Shown in pieces: positions 18,006 to 27,863 of a stretch of 64,000 nt of DNA. Both the position numbers and the translations under genes were made by a program. The number at the start of each line of letters is the position of its first letter. Positions within the stretch are counted from its first letter, which is position 1. The stretch is from Shouchella xiaoxiensis. GTDB lineage: Bacteria; Bacillota; Bacilli; Bacillales; Bacillaceae_D. The notes beneath the pieces were generated by a model that was not told the origin of the DNA, made no database searches, and saw nothing but the letters and a program-made list of their open reading frames with translations. Location of the stretch: positions 309,823 through 373,822 of the forward strand of contig NZ_JAFBCV010000003.1 of the NCBI RefSeq assembly GCF_016907895.1, in the 5' to 3' direction.

Positions 18006-19124
18006 ATGGCAACAGAACAAAGCTACTATCCTGGTCTTGATGGTGTAATTGCAGCAGAAACAGATTTGTCTTTTCTTGATACAGAACAAGGAGAAATTGT
18101 TATTCATGGGTACGACTTAATCGAGTTATCAAAAACAAATGGGTATTTAGACATTGTTCACTTGCTTTTAAAGGGAACATTACCTAAAGATGAAGAGCGT
18201 CAAGCTCTAGCGCAGCAACTAAGTGAGTCCTATGATATTCCTGAGGTGGTGTTAGATGTATTTAAACTACTGCCTACATCCACTCACCCAATGGATGCTT
18301 TAAGAACGGGAATCTCTGTTTTAGGTGGATTTGATCATGATTTAGGTAATCGAAATCCAGAAGCAAATCGACAAAGAGGGTACCAATTGCTCGCCAAACT
18401 ACCAACGATTGTAGCGAATAGTTATCGTATCCTTGAAGGTAAAGAAGTCTTACGTCCAAAAGAAACGCTTTCTTACAGTGCTAATTTTCTTTATATGATT
18501 ACCGGCAAGGAACCATCAGCTCTAGAAGAGCGCGTATTCGATCAATCGCTCGTACTCTATTCTGAACATGAAATGCCAAATTCGACTTTCACTGCTCGAG
18601 TGATTGCCTCGACATTATCAGATATGTATGGCGCGTTGACCGGTGCTGTTGCCTCATTAAAAGGGCATTTACATGGAGGTGCAAATGAAGCGGTAATGTA
18701 TATGCTGCTTGATGCAAATACGCCTGAAGAGTTTGAAACCTTACTTGCTAATAAATTAAAACAAAAAGAAAAAATCATGGGATTTGGTCATCGCGTCTAT
18801 ATGAAAAAAATGGACCCGCGCGCCTTAATTATGAAAGAAGCATTAGCTGAACTATCTGAGGCAGCTGGTGATGATCGATTGCTACGCATGTGTGAAGCTG
18901 GTGAAGCCCTTATTCAAAGAGAAAAAGGACTCTACCCAAATCTAGATTACTATGCAGCTCCTGTTTATTGGATGCTTGGTATACCCATCGGTTTATACAC
19001 ACCGATCTTCTTTTCTTCAAGAACAGTTGGATTAAGCGCCCATGTAATTGAACAGCATGAAAACAATAAATTATTTAGACCTCGTGTGAGATATACAGGT
19101 CCTAGACATACACAAAAATCATAA
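18006..19124 (+). CDS. prpC: 2-methylcitrate synthase / citrate synthase
   Basis: Condenses propionyl-CoA with oxaloacetate to 2-methylcitrate, the entry step of the methylcitrate cycle; often also has citrate synthase activity (B. subtilis MmgD). 372 residues with the citrate-synthase blocks GSLKGHLHGGANEAVM-like (ASLKGHLHGGANEA, catalytic His), MGFGHRVYMKKMDPRA (second His) and the terminal RPRVRYTGP. Its position ahead of prpD and prpB identifies the propionate role. ATG after GGAGGGATGAA. Confidence 0.92.
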   Translation: MATEQSYYPGLDGVIAAETDLSFLDTEQGEIVIHGYDLIELSKTNGYLDIVHLLLKGTLPKDEERQALAQQLSESYDIPEVVLDVFKLLPTSTHPMDALRTGISVLGGFDHDLGNRNPEANRQRGYQLLAKLPTIVANSYRILEGKEVLRPKETLSYSANFLYMITGKEPSALEERVFDQSLVLYSEHEMPNSTFTARVIASTLSDMYGALTGAVASLKGHLHGGANEAVMYMLLDANTPEEFETLLANKLKQKEKIMGFGHRVYMKKMDPRALIMKEALAELSEAAGDDRLLRMCEAGEALIQREKGLYPNLDYYAAPVYWMLGIPIGLYTPIFFSSRTVGLSAHVIEQHENNKLFRPRVRYTGPRHTQKS

Positions 19125-19145
19125 CGAGTTGATGGAGGAATTGAA

Positions 19146-20579
19146 ATGTTGAAAACGGATACAAGACAAACGGATCAATTACTAGAAGAAATTGCCGATT
19201 ATGTTCTGGAAAAAGAAATTACCAGTGAAGAAGCGATGACAACGGCTGCGCATGTCTTAATTGATACACTTGGCTGTGGAATATTAGCATTACGCTACCC
19301 GGAATGTACAAAAATGCTCGGACCAGTTGTGCCAGGTACAGTTGTTCCAAATGGTAGCAAAGTTCCAGGTACATCCTATGTGCTTGATCCTGTCCGTGGG
19401 GCATTTAATATTGGAACAATGATTCGGTGGTTGGATTACAACGATACGTGGTTAGCAGCTGAATGGGGTCATCCATCAGACAACTTAGGTGGTATTTTAG
19501 CAACGGCTGATTACTTAAGCCGCAAAAACATCTCAGAAGGAAAAGCTCCTTTAACCATTAAAGATGTATTAACGGCAATGGTTAAAGCGCATGAAATTCA
19601 AGGTGTGTTGGCTTTAGACAATAGCTTCAACCGAGTTGGTTTAGACCATGTGCTCCTTGTAAAAGTTGCTTCAACCGCAGTAGTAGCAGGTATGCTTGGT
19701 GGCACTCGTGACGAAATTATTAATGCCGTATCTCATGCCTGGATAGACAATTCGGCATTGCGCACTTATCGTCATGCACCGAACACAGGGTCAAGAAAAT
19801 CATGGGCTGCTGGTGATGCGACAAGTAGAGCAGTATTTTTAGCCATGACAGCACTAAAAGGTGAAATGGGCTACAAAACAGCGATGACAGCACCAGGTTG
19901 GGGCTTTCAAGATGTGTTATTTAATAAAAAAGAAGTGACGCTTGCGCGTGAACTTGATGCCTACGTCATGGAAAACATTCTTTTTAAAGTTTCTTATCCT
20001 GCAGAATTCCATGCACAAACGGCAGCTGAGTGTGCTGTAACATTGCATGAATCAATCATTGATCGTCTTGATGAGATTGATCGCATTGAACTAACAACGC
20101 ATGAGTCAGCCATTCGCATTATTGATAAAAAAGGACCTCTTTACAATCCAGCAGATCGAGATCACTGCTTACAGTACATCACTGCTATAGGTCTTTTAAA
20201 AGGCGATATTGTAGCTGATGATTATGAAGATGAAATGGCTAATGATCCTCGAGTTGATCGACTGCGAGATGCAATGGTTGTTAGCGAAAATGAGCAGTAT
20301 ACAAAAGATTATCTTGATCCGAACAAGCGCTCAATCGCCAATGCGGTTCAAATTTTCTTCAAAGACGGCTCCTCAACAGACAAAGTAGAAGTTGAGTATC
20401 CGCTTGGTCATCGTTTCCGTCGAGAAGAAGCAGTCCCTGCGATTCAAGAGAAATTCGCCGCCAATATTGCAATCCATTACGCAGCAAAACAAGAGAAGGC
20501 GATTTTAGATACAACATCTGATTATAAGAAGCTTGAACAGCTAAGCGTTCCAGCGTTTACTGACTTGTTCTCGCTTTAA
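19146..20579 (+). CDS. prpD: 2-methylcitrate dehydratase (MmgE/PrpD family)
   Basis: Dehydrates 2-methylcitrate to 2-methylaconitate (possibly continuing to methylisocitrate, as reported for B. subtilis MmgE). 477 residues with family blocks [47 protein letters not shown] and the [19 protein letters not shown] segment. Starts 21 bases after prpC with GGAGG and runs into prpB after 17 bases, so the three are one operon. Confidence 0.94.
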   Translation: MLKTDTRQTDQLLEEIADYVLEKEITSEEAMTTAAHVLIDTLGCGILALRYPECTKMLGPVVPGTVVPNGSKVPGTSYVLDPVRGAFNIGTMIRWLDYNDTWLAAEWGHPSDNLGGILATADYLSRKNISEGKAPLTIKDVLTAMVKAHEIQGVLALDNSFNRVGLDHVLLVKVASTAVVAGMLGGTRDEIINAVSHAWIDNSALRTYRHAPNTGSRKSWAAGDATSRAVFLAMTALKGEMGYKTAMTAPGWGFQDVLFNKKEVTLARELDAYVMENILFKVSYPAEFHAQTAAECAVTLHESIIDRLDEIDRIELTTHESAIRIIDKKGPLYNPADRDHCLQYITAIGLLKGDIVADDYEDEMANDPRVDRLRDAMVVSENEQYTKDYLDPNKRSIANAVQIFFKDGSSTDKVEVEYPLGHRFRREEAVPAIQEKFAANIAIHYAAKQEKAILDTTSDYKKLEQLSVPAFTDLFSL

Positions 20580-20596
20580 AAAAGGAGGGAAACCAT

Positions 20597-21505
20597 ATGC
20601 CATGGATTGTAAATGAAGCATTGTCACAAGAAGAATTGGCGCAATCATTTCAAGCAATGATGCTTGAAAAAGGCATTTTGCAAATTCCAGGTGCACATGA
20701 TGCAATGGCTGGACTAGTTGCCAAGCAATCGGGTTTTAAGAGTCTTTATTTATCTGGAGCAGCGTTTACAGCAAGCCTCGGTCTTCCTGATCTAGGTATT
20801 GTAAATTCACTTGAAGTGGCTGGGAGAGCGCGGGAAATTATCCGCGCGACCAATCTGCCTTTGCTTGTCGACATTGATACTGGTTTTGGCGGCGTGATGA
20901 ATGTAGCACGTACTGCTGTTGAAATGGTTGAGGCAAGAGTGGCGGCTGTACAGATTGAAGATCAAGATTTACCGAAGAAATGTGGACATTTAAATGGGAA
21001 AAAACTGGTTTCAACGGATGAAATGGTCCAAAAAATTACGGCTTTAAAAAAAGCTGCACCTTCACTAATTGTCGTAGCTCGAACAGATGCACGAGGCGTT
21101 GAAGGATTAAATGAGGCAATTGCAAGAGCAAATGCGTATGTAGAAGCAGGAGCCGATGCCATTTTTCCAGAAGCTTTGCAGGGTGAAGAAGAATTTAAGG
21201 CGTTCTCCGATGCGGTTGATGTGCCACTTCTCGCCAATATGACGGAGTTTGGAAAAACACCTTATTACCATGCTTCTGAATTCGAACAAATGGGCTATGA
21301 CATGGTCATTTATCCTGTTACCTCTCTTCGAGTAGCAGCCAAAGCTTATGAACGCGTGTTCCAAGATATTTTAGAAAACGGGACACAAAAAGGAAGTTTG
21401 GAGCAGATGCAAAAAAGAAGCGAGCTCTATCAAACAATCTCTTATGATGAATTTGAAGCGCTTGATCAATCTGTTGCAAAAACAGTACTAACAAAAAATC
21501 AGTAG
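20597..21505 (+). CDS. prpB: Methylisocitrate lyase
   Basis: Splits 2-methylisocitrate into pyruvate and succinate, completing propionyl-CoA disposal. 302 residues of the PEP mutase/isocitrate lyase superfamily, with the signature KKCGH at 127-131 (C129 is catalytic), VDIDTGFGG metal-binding loop and ARTDARGVEGL. B. subtilis equivalent is YqiQ. Strong AAGGAGG before ATG. Confidence 0.95.
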   Translation: MPWIVNEALSQEELAQSFQAMMLEKGILQIPGAHDAMAGLVAKQSGFKSLYLSGAAFTASLGLPDLGIVNSLEVAGRAREIIRATNLPLLVDIDTGFGGVMNVARTAVEMVEARVAAVQIEDQDLPKKCGHLNGKKLVSTDEMVQKITALKKAAPSLIVVARTDARGVEGLNEAIARANAYVEAGADAIFPEALQGEEEFKAFSDAVDVPLLANMTEFGKTPYYHASEFEQMGYDMVIYPVTSLRVAAKAYERVFQDILENGTQKGSLEQMQKRSELYQTISYDEFEALDQSVAKTVLTKNQ

Positions 21506-21516
21506 ATCTATTCAAC

Positions 21517-21543
21517 GATCCTGCGCATATCCTGCGCAGGATC
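21517..21543 (+). other. Perfect 11-bp stem-loop inside the operon
   Basis: GATCCTGCGCA and TGCGCAGGATC pair around a TATCC loop between prpB and the dehydrogenase gene. No T tract follows; instead a ribosome site begins within about 10 bases. It is more likely an RNA stability or processing element than a terminator. Confidence 0.7.
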
Positions 21544-21564
21544 TTCAACAAAAGGAGGTAGCGT

Positions 21565-22470
21565 ATGAAGATTGGTTTTATTGGACTTGGGAATATGGGT
21601 AAGCCGATGGCATTAAACTTAATTAAGTCAGGCTACGAGTTAACTGGGTTTGATATTCAGAGATCATCAACCGATGTCATTGTTGAAGCTGGTGGTAAGC
21701 GGGCTGACACAATAGATGAAGTCATCTTAGCTGCAGAACTCATTTTAACGAGCCTACCTTCATCTGAAGCTTGTGAGCAGGTCTACCTTGGTGAAAATGG
21801 ACTTCTTGCAAAAGTGCCACAAGACGTAATTTTAGTTGATACGAGTACTGTTGCTCCGGATCTTGAAAATCGAATTGGCGCAGAAGCGGATAAAAAAGAC
21901 ATTTCTTTTCTTGCTGCTCCGGTAAGTGGCGGTGTTGTTGGAGCCGAGAATCGAACATTAACGTTCATGGTTGGAGGACCTAAAGAAATCTTGGAACTCG
22001 TTCAACCTCATCTAGCAATTATGGGCAGCAACATTTTTCACATTAGTGAACAATATGATAGTGGCACAAATGCTAAGCTTATTAATAACTTATTAATTGG
22101 CTTTTATACAGCAGGAGTCGCTGAAGCGCTTACATTAGCGGAGAAGAGTGGTCTCAACCTCGATTTTCTCTATAATGTATTAAACGTCAGCTATGGACAG
22201 AGTCGAATTTATGAGCGAAATTACAAATCGTTTATGGCAAAAAATGATTATGAACCAGGCTTTTCTTTGAAATTACTTAATAAAGATTTGAGATTTGCAA
22301 TGGAGCTCGCTGAAGGGCATGGGATTCAGCTGCCAATTAGTCAAGCTCTTGTCGATTTGTACGCAGACGCTGAACGTGCAGGGCTAGGTGATAAAGATAT
22401 GTCTGTATTAGTTAAACGAATTGGAGAACAAACCATTACGTTTAAACCAGAAGGGACGTACGATAAATGA
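21565..22470 (+). CDS. mmsB: 3-hydroxyisobutyrate dehydrogenase family (probable MmsB)
   Basis: NAD(P)-dependent beta-hydroxyacid dehydrogenase, probably oxidising 3-hydroxyisobutyrate to methylmalonate semialdehyde in valine breakdown. 301 residues with the N-terminal Rossmann motif [16 protein letters not shown], substrate loop VDTSTVAP and APVSGG, and the catalytic Lys in [11 protein letters not shown]. Closely related enzymes reduce 2-hydroxy-3-oxopropionate, so specificity rests on context: mmsA overlaps its stop codon (ATGA) and the methylcitrate genes precede it. Confidence 0.85.
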   Translation: MKIGFIGLGNMGKPMALNLIKSGYELTGFDIQRSSTDVIVEAGGKRADTIDEVILAAELILTSLPSSEACEQVYLGENGLLAKVPQDVILVDTSTVAPDLENRIGAEADKKDISFLAAPVSGGVVGAENRTLTFMVGGPKEILELVQPHLAIMGSNIFHISEQYDSGTNAKLINNLLIGFYTAGVAEALTLAEKSGLNLDFLYNVLNVSYGQSRIYERNYKSFMAKNDYEPGFSLKLLNKDLRFAMELAEGHGIQLPISQALVDLYADAERAGLGDKDMSVLVKRIGEQTITFKPEGTYDK

Positions 22471-23924
22471 CAACAACAACAAAAGTAGTGAAAAACTGGA
22501 TCAACGGTGCATGGATTGATTCGTCAGCTAGTGAAACCGAAACAGTACCAAACCCAGCAACAGGAGAAACGATTGCATTGGTACCATTATCAACGAAAGA
22601 GGATGTAAATACTGCTGTTATTGCGGCGAAACGAGCGTATGAATCGTGGAAAACAGTACCGGTTCCCGAGCGAAGCCGCTATATGTTTTCGTACTTAGAG
22701 AAATTAAAAACCCATCGTGAGGAGCTCGCTCAGCTATTAACGCAGGAAAATGGCAAGACGATTAAAGACGCGCGCGGAGAAGTACAGCGTGGAATCGAAT
22801 GTGTGGAGCTTGCGACCTCAACACCATCAATGATGATGGGAGATGCTCTCCCGAATATTGCTGGCGGAATTGATGGCTCAATATGGCGCTATCCACTAGG
22901 AGTAGTTGCTGGTATTACGCCATTTAATTTCCCGATGATGGTCCCACTCTGGATGTTCCCACTGGCAATTGCTGCCGGTAATACGTTTGTGTTAAAAACA
23001 TCAGAACGTACGCCTCTGCTTGCTGAGCGCTTAGTTGAGTTAATGCATGACACTGGTTTGCCAGATGGAGTGCTTAACTTAGTAAATGGTGGTAAGGATG
23101 TCGTTAATGGTTTACTTGAACATCCGGATGTTCAGGCAATTTCCTTTGTTGGCTCAGAGCCGGTTGCACGCCATGTTTATCAAACAGGCACAGCTCATGG
23201 CAAACGTGTTCAAGCGCTAGCAGGTGCAAAGAATCATGCTGTTGTCCTTGCGGATTGTGAAATGGAAAAAACCGTTCAAGGTGTAATTGGTGCTGCCTTT
23301 GCATCAAGTGGAGAGCGCTGCATGGCTTGTTCAGTTGTAGCTGTTGAAGAATCCTGTGCGGACGAATTTTTAGAAGTATTAACAAATGAAACACGTAAGT
23401 TAACTGTTGGAAACGGAATAAACGATGATCACTTCGTCGGACCCCTTATCCGACAATCGCATAAGGATCGCGTCGTTAAATACATTGAAGCTGGGGTCGA
23501 GCAGGGAGCCGAACTGCTTATTGATGGTAGAAATCCAGACGTAACTGAAGACGGCTACTATTTAGGTGCAACCTTGTTTGATCAAGTAACACCTGAAATG
23601 ACTATTTGGCAAGAAGAACTCTTTGCACCAGTACTTAGTGTGGTGCGTATTAAAGACTTGGACGAAGGGATCGCTTTAACGAACTCTTCACGTTTTGCTA
23701 ATGGAGCTGTAATCTATACATCTAGTGGCAAAGCTGCGCAATACTTTAGAAATTCAATCGATGCGGGAATGATAGGTGTAAACGTCAATGTCCCCGCACC
23801 AATGGCTTTCTTCTCATTCGCGGGAAATAAAGCGTCGTTCTTTGGTGATTTAGGGACAAATGGAAAAGATGGGATTCAGTTTTACACACGTAAAAAAGTC
23901 GTAACGGAACGCTGGTTTAACTAA
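22467..23924 (+). CDS. mmsA: CoA-acylating methylmalonate-semialdehyde dehydrogenase
   Basis: Oxidises methylmalonate semialdehyde to propionyl-CoA with CO2 release. 485-residue aldehyde dehydrogenase with NAD-site [14 protein letters not shown], the CoA-acylating family block [14 protein letters not shown] and catalytic C285 in [11 protein letters not shown]. The start overlaps the mmsB stop. Its product feeds the methylcitrate synthase at the start of the same operon. The paralogous IolA of inositol catabolism is the alternative, but no iol gene is near. Confidence 0.93.
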   Translation: MTTTTKVVKNWINGAWIDSSASETETVPNPATGETIALVPLSTKEDVNTAVIAAKRAYESWKTVPVPERSRYMFSYLEKLKTHREELAQLLTQENGKTIKDARGEVQRGIECVELATSTPSMMMGDALPNIAGGIDGSIWRYPLGVVAGITPFNFPMMVPLWMFPLAIAAGNTFVLKTSERTPLLAERLVELMHDTGLPDGVLNLVNGGKDVVNGLLEHPDVQAISFVGSEPVARHVYQTGTAHGKRVQALAGAKNHAVVLADCEMEKTVQGVIGAAFASSGERCMACSVVAVEESCADEFLEVLTNETRKLTVGNGINDDHFVGPLIRQSHKDRVVKYIEAGVEQGAELLIDGRNPDVTEDGYYLGATLFDQVTPEMTIWQEELFAPVLSVVRIKDLDEGIALTNSSRFANGAVIYTSSGKAAQYFRNSIDAGMIGVNVNVPAPMAFFSFAGNKASFFGDLGTNGKDGIQFYTRKKVVTERWFN

Positions 23925-23956
23925 AAGCAGCTGTCACACAAAGCACCGAATGAAAA

Positions 23957-23993
23957 AATGCGAAAGGATGATCAATCATCCTTTCGCATTTTT
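23957..23993 (+). terminator. Rho-independent terminator of the methylcitrate/valine operon
   Basis: AATGCGAAAGGATGAT pairs perfectly with ATCATCCTTTCGCATT around a two-base loop, then TTT. Confidence 0.9.
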
Positions 23994-24103
23994 AATTGAC
24001 GCGTGCTTAAAACAAAAAGACACGATTGCTAACATGGTTGGCACTAAAAAGTTAATCCTCTATTTGATGTATTAAACAACGCTTTACTTGATTGGTCAAT
24101 CGC

Positions 24104-24149
24104 AAAGAAGGCTGTCCCATCATAACTACCTTGTGGGATAGCCTTCTTT
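24104..24149. terminator. Inverted repeat between convergent genes
   Basis: AAAGAAGGCTGTCCCA and TGGGATAGCCTTCTTT form a 16-bp stem with one wobble and a 14-base loop, directly after the hydrolase gene on the minus strand. Neither flank has a long T tract, so efficiency is uncertain. Bases 23994-24103 hold nothing I recognise. Confidence 0.6.
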
Positions 24150-24154
24150 CATGA

Positions 24155-25204
24155 TTATAGTTCACGAAAGAATGAAAGTGCCAAATCATCGGGTACGTCT
24201 TCAATTGATTTGTATTGATAGGCAGGTTCACGTGTTTTATCAATTAGCACCGAACGAACCCCTTCGTAAAAATCTTCACACTGGAGAAAGTGCATTGCAA
24301 GGATTTTATCTGTCTCATAGGTTTCTTCAAGTGTTGAGGACTGTGACTGTTTTAAATGAGCCAACGTTACTTTTAATGACAAAGGTGATTTCTTCCGGAG
24401 CAATTGCGCTGTATCTCTTGCAAACTCGTCTTTTTCTGCTTCAAGTGAAGCAATTATCAAATCAATTGTCTTATTAGAGAAGTGATGATCAATTTTTTGT
24501 TGAAGAGCAGCGAGTTCACTAGCAGGTGGTTCTTGAATAAAGGCTTGTAAAAACAAATGAACAGACTGATTACGGTTTTCATTGTCTGCTAGCCAATTAT
24601 GGCTTAAAAACTGATCTCTTAAAGTAGAAAATGATTCACTGGGAATAAAATAGTCGGCGCATCCCATAAAAATAGCATCTGCACCAGTTAAAGTTGTTGC
24701 CGTTAAGGCTGCATATCTCCCAGTATATCCTGGTGTTTGGCTAAGAAAATAACAGGCACCTACATCAGGAAAGAAGCCTATATTCATTTCAGGCATGGCC
24801 CACTTCGTTTTCTCAGTAACAACTCGATGACTTGCACCATAAGACAAGCCAACACCACCGCCCATGACAATGCCGTCCATTAAAACGAGGATAGGTTTTG
24901 GATATGTAGCAATTAATAAATCTAATTCATACTCTATGTTGAAAAATTGTTTCGCTTCTTGAAAGCCATTTTCACGTTCTCGTGTTTGATAGAGTGATTT
25001 TATATCTCCACCCGCACAAAAAGCTCGTTCTCCTGCACCTTCGAGCAGAATAACTTGAATAGCATCCTCATTTTTCCATTTCTTTAATAATTGAAGCATG
25101 TGAGTGACCATGTCATAAGATAGTGAATTAAGTGCTTTTTCTCTTGCTAGAGTTATAATTCCTACACCTTGATCATTTGTTTCGAACTGAAGATTTTCTG
25201 TCAT
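24155..25204 (-). CDS. 3-hydroxyisobutyryl-CoA hydrolase (enoyl-CoA hydratase/isomerase family)
   Basis: Hydrolyses 3-hydroxyisobutyryl-CoA to 3-hydroxyisobutyrate, the valine-pathway step just before MmsB. Start ATG 25204 is chosen: GAGGTG lies 8 bases before it, while the GTG at 25213 is part of that site. 349 residues, longer than a plain crotonase and typical of the hydrolases. Crotonase oxyanion loops are AFCAGGDIKSL and GIVMGGGVGLSYGA; the hydrolase-type PEMNIGFFPDVGACYFLSQ block follows. Convergent to the operon holding the next pathway steps. Confidence 0.88.
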   Translation of the reverse strand: MTENLQFETNDQGVGIITLAREKALNSLSYDMVTHMLQLLKKWKNEDAIQVILLEGAGERAFCAGGDIKSLYQTRERENGFQEAKQFFNIEYELDLLIATYPKPILVLMDGIVMGGGVGLSYGASHRVVTEKTKWAMPEMNIGFFPDVGACYFLSQTPGYTGRYAALTATTLTGADAIFMGCADYFIPSESFSTLRDQFLSHNWLADNENRNQSVHLFLQAFIQEPPASELAALQQKIDHHFSNKTIDLIIASLEAEKDEFARDTAQLLRKKSPLSLKVTLAHLKQSQSSTLEETYETDKILAMHFLQCEDFYEGVRSVLIDKTREPAYQYKSIEDVPDDLALSFFREL

Positions 25205-25286
25205 TCGATTCACCTCATCAGCATACTAGTAATCGCTTTCTTTTTTATTTTGACGTATTTCCTACGAAAATGCAAAATGTTTCTAC

Positions 25287-25315
25287 TTGAAATAAGGAAT
25301 GGTTTTCGATATAAT
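25287..25315 (+). promoter_or_regulatory. Sigma-A promoter of the candidate ncRNA
   Basis: TTGAAA at 25287-25292 and TATAAT at 25310-25315, exactly 17 bases apart, in a region without an open reading frame downstream for about 680 bases. Confidence 0.75.
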
Positions 25316-25321
25316 GAATTC

Positions 25322-25613
25322 TTAATCGAAAGTAGACTTCTTTTTTCTGCCTCAAGGAATTATTTCCTTTAACCACAGAACGATCCTCACTTACAATAAA
25401 ACGTCCCTAAACGTTAAGCAGGAAGAAGACTTTTTGTCGATGCAATTCACACTGGCACGGCTTCGGAGCCGTAAGGACGAATGAGAGGTAGGGCTTTCGT
25501 TGTCTTGTAAACAAGAAATTCCATAGAGTTTGCTTTCGCATCTCTCTTCTAACGGAACAAGAAGAATCTTATAAGAGAAACCACCTTTCTAATTCAATTA
25601 GGAAGGTTTTTTA
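25322..25613 (+). ncRNA. Candidate structured non-coding RNA, about 290 nt
   Basis: No protein is encoded here, yet the stretch has a near-consensus promoter, several stable hairpins and a terminator. Readable helices: AAGGAA/TTCCTT near 25354-25370, ACGGCT-TCGG-AGCCGT at 25457-25472, CTTG-TAAA-CAAG at 25504-25515, and a longer closing helix of GAATGAGAGGT (25479-25489) with ATCTCTCTTC (25540-25549), one bulge. Bases 25330-25350 can pair loosely with 25418-25433. I do not find the signatures of 6S RNA, RNase P, SRP RNA, tmRNA or a known riboswitch. Transcription would end before the FMN riboswitch. Confidence 0.5.
25582..25612 (+). terminator. Terminator of the candidate ncRNA
   Basis: ACCTTTCTAATT pairs with ATTAGGAAGGT around a two- to three-base loop (one G-T pair), followed by six T residues. 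Confidence 0.8.
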
Positions 25614-25723
25614 ATTGGTTAAAACGATTAAGACAATTGAACTGTAGCTAAAGTTAATTACTTGCAATCTCACAATCTCAATGATAGGCTATACATAATC
25701 AATACAATTAACTGAATACAAAA

Positions 25724-25857
25724 AACTTCGGGGCCGGGTGTAATTCCCGACCGGCGGTGATAAAGGGAAACCTTTTTAGTCCGTGACCCGCAACCTTTGT
25801 TGCGGTGGATCTGGTGTAAATCCAGAGCCGACAGTTAAAGTCTGGATGGGAGAAGTT
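25724..25857 (+). promoter_or_regulatory. FMN riboswitch (RFN element)
   Basis: The conserved aptamer is readable end to end: CTTCGGGGCCGGGTG, AATTCCCGACCGGCGGTGA, AGTCCGTGACCCGC, the variable hairpin GCAACCTTTGTTGC, GGATCTGGTGTAAATCCAG, AGCCGACAGT and GGATGGGAGAAG. Helix P1 is AACTTC (25724-25729) with GAAGTT (25852-25857). FMN binding should favour the terminator before ribE. Confidence 0.96.
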
Positions 25858-25939
25858 GTGAACACATTTTTAAAACGATTACAGTTTTAATTATTTGTGT
25901 TGCGAAAAAACGTGGAAATACGACGTTTATTTAGTCTAC

Positions 25940-25969
25940 CCTGAAGCCTTAATTGACTTCAGGTTTTTT
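25940..25969 (+). terminator. Riboswitch-controlled terminator before ribE
   Basis: CCTGAAG and CTTCAGG arms with a ten-base loop and six T residues, 25 bases before the ribE start. Confidence 0.88.
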
Positions 25970-25994
25970 GTGTTCCTTCGTGGAGAGTGAAGAT

Positions 25995-26645
25995 ATGTTT
26001 ACAGGAATTGTAGAGGAAAAAGGAACATTGGCTGTTATTAAACAAAACGGGCAGTCTCTTACGCTTAAAGTAAATGCTTCACACGTTTTAACAGATGTAG
26101 CAAATGGGGACAGTCTTTCTGTTAATGGGGTATGTTTAACCGTCACGTCATTTTCAAGAACCGATTTCGAAGTTGACGTGATGCCAGAGACCTTCGAAGC
26201 AACCACTTTAAAAGATTTAAAGCGTGGTTCAGAGGTAAATTTAGAACGAGCAATGGCAGCCCATTCAAGATTTGGAGGTCATATCGTTTCTGGTCATATT
26301 GATGGGGTTGGCACCATTCGAAGACGTGAAAAAAGGGAGAACGCGGTTTATTTTGATATTGAAGCAACGAAGGATATCTTACGCTTTATTGTGCAAAAAG
26401 GGTCTGTTGCAATAGACGGTATTAGTTTGACGGTATTTTCCGTTTCAGATGACACTTTTACGATTTCACTTATCCCACATACGCTTCAGGAGACTGTTAT
26501 GGGCTCAAAAGTTAGTGGAGATCAAGTAAATATAGAGTGCGACATGATTGGCAAATACGTAGAGAAAATGCTGCAGCCTCAACAACAAGAGGCAAAGTCT
26601 TCTACGAGCTTAACGCAGTTATTACAAGAAAATGGATTTTATTAG
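25995..26645 (+). CDS. ribE: Riboflavin synthase, alpha subunit
   Basis: Dismutates two 6,7-dimethyl-8-ribityllumazine molecules to riboflavin. Start ATG 25995 opens with the family N-terminus [10 protein letters not shown] and has GGAGAG upstream; the longer frame to 25953 would run through the terminator. Two lumazine-binding repeats: [12 protein letters not shown] then, after about 95 residues, [27 protein letters not shown] segment ([16 protein letters not shown]). 216 residues. In B. subtilis ribD comes first in this operon; here ribE is the first gene. Confidence 0.95.
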   Translation: MFTGIVEEKGTLAVIKQNGQSLTLKVNASHVLTDVANGDSLSVNGVCLTVTSFSRTDFEVDVMPETFEATTLKDLKRGSEVNLERAMAAHSRFGGHIVSGHIDGVGTIRRREKRENAVYFDIEATKDILRFIVQKGSVAIDGISLTVFSVSDDTFTISLIPHTLQETVMGSKVSGDQVNIECDMIGKYVEKMLQPQQQEAKSSTSLTQLLQENGFY

Positions 26646-26656
26646 GAGTGATGGCG

Positions 26657-27850
26657 ATGTTTGATTCAATTGAAGAAGCAATTGAAGTCCTAAAGACGGG
26701 TGGGACGATCATCGTCTGTGATGATGAAGATAGAGAAAATGAAGGTGATTTCCTCGCTTTAGCAGAGTTCACCACAGCGCAAACAATTAATTTCATGGCA
26801 ACTCATGCCAGAGGATTAATCTGTGCCCCGGTGACGGAGGAGAGGGCTGAAGAGCTCAAGCTAAATCAGATGGTTAGTCAAAACACAGATTCACATGGAA
26901 CAGCTTTTACGGTTAGTGTTGATCATCTGTCAACGACAACGGGTATTTCGGCACATGAGCGAGCGCTAACGGTTAGAGCGTTGGTTGATGATTCTGTTTC
27001 AGCAGCTGACTTTAAACGCCCAGGTCACATTTTTCCGCTTGTTGCTAAACGCGGGGGCGTATTAAAGCGAACTGGACACACAGAGGCGGCTGTTGATTTT
27101 GCGATGCTTGCTGGGGCAAAACCAGCTGGCGTTATATGTGAAGTAATGAATGAAGATGGCTCAATGGCGCGCGTTCCCGAACTTCGTCAAATAGCAGATC
27201 AACATAGCTTGCCGATGGTCACCATAAAAGATTTAATTGCATACCGTCGTAAAACAGAAAGCTTTATTACTCGTGAAACAGATATTCATATGCCAACTAA
27301 ATATGGTGAGTTTAAAGCAATCGGTTACACGAATTCACTTGATGATAAAGAAAGCGTTGCGTTAATAAAAGGAGATCTCACAACTGATGAACCGGTACTT
27401 GTTCGAGTTCATTCTGAATGTTTAACGGGGGATGTTTTTGGGTCAAAGCGCTGTGATTGTGGTCCTCAACTTCATGCGGCTTTAAGACAAATTGAAGAAG
27501 CTGGTCGTGGAATGTTGCTTTATATGAAACAAGAGGGCCGAGGAATCGGGTTAATTAACAAGTTAAAAGCATACAAACTGCAAGAAGAAGGTTTTGACAC
27601 AGTAGAGGCAAATGAGAAGCTTGGATTTCCAGCAGATCTAAGAGATTACGGAATTGGCGCTCAGATTTTACGAGATCTAGGGGTTAAAGAGATGAAGCTG
27701 ATGACGAATAATCCAAGGAAGATAGCTGGGCTTGAAGGATATGGATTATCCATCGTCGAGCGCGTTCCACTACAGCTTGAAGCTTTGGACGAGAATACAA
27801 ACTATTTGCATACAAAAAAAGAAAAATTAGGTCATATGCTTAATTTATAG
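26657..27850 (+). CDS. ribBA: Bifunctional 3,4-dihydroxy-2-butanone-4-phosphate synthase / GTP cyclohydrolase II
   Basis: Makes both riboflavin precursors: the four-carbon unit from ribulose 5-phosphate and the pyrimidine from GTP. Start ATG 26657 ([10 protein letters not shown]) with AGGAG 8 bases before; ATG 26651 is too close. N-terminal RibB domain (about 1-200) with [11 protein letters not shown] and RPGHIFPL; C-terminal RibA domain with zinc cysteines in [19 protein letters not shown] and [14 protein letters not shown]. 397 residues, normal length. Confidence 0.96.
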   Translation: MFDSIEEAIEVLKTGGTIIVCDDEDRENEGDFLALAEFTTAQTINFMATHARGLICAPVTEERAEELKLNQMVSQNTDSHGTAFTVSVDHLSTTTGISAHERALTVRALVDDSVSAADFKRPGHIFPLVAKRGGVLKRTGHTEAAVDFAMLAGAKPAGVICEVMNEDGSMARVPELRQIADQHSLPMVTIKDLIAYRRKTESFITRETDIHMPTKYGEFKAIGYTNSLDDKESVALIKGDLTTDEPVLVRVHSECLTGDVFGSKRCDCGPQLHAALRQIEEAGRGMLLYMKQEGRGIGLINKLKAYKLQEEGFDTVEANEKLGFPADLRDYGIGAQILRDLGVKEMKLMTNNPRKIAGLEGYGLSIVERVPLQLEALDENTNYLHTKKEKLGHMLNL

Positions 27851-27863
27851 GGGGATAAAAAGA

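Noticed and set aside
25440..25484. 14-codon frame MQFTLARLRSRKDE inside the candidate ncRNA
   Set aside because: Ribosome site too distant, and the codons lie inside the TCGG-capped helix; chance frame is more likely.
25953..25994. Longer ribE start
   Set aside because: Would begin inside the riboswitch terminator; MFTGIVEE at 25995 is the family N-terminus.
26537..26656. Longer ribBA frame overlapping ribE
   Set aside because: The extra 40 codons read ribE in another frame; MFDSIEEA with AGGAG is the proper start.
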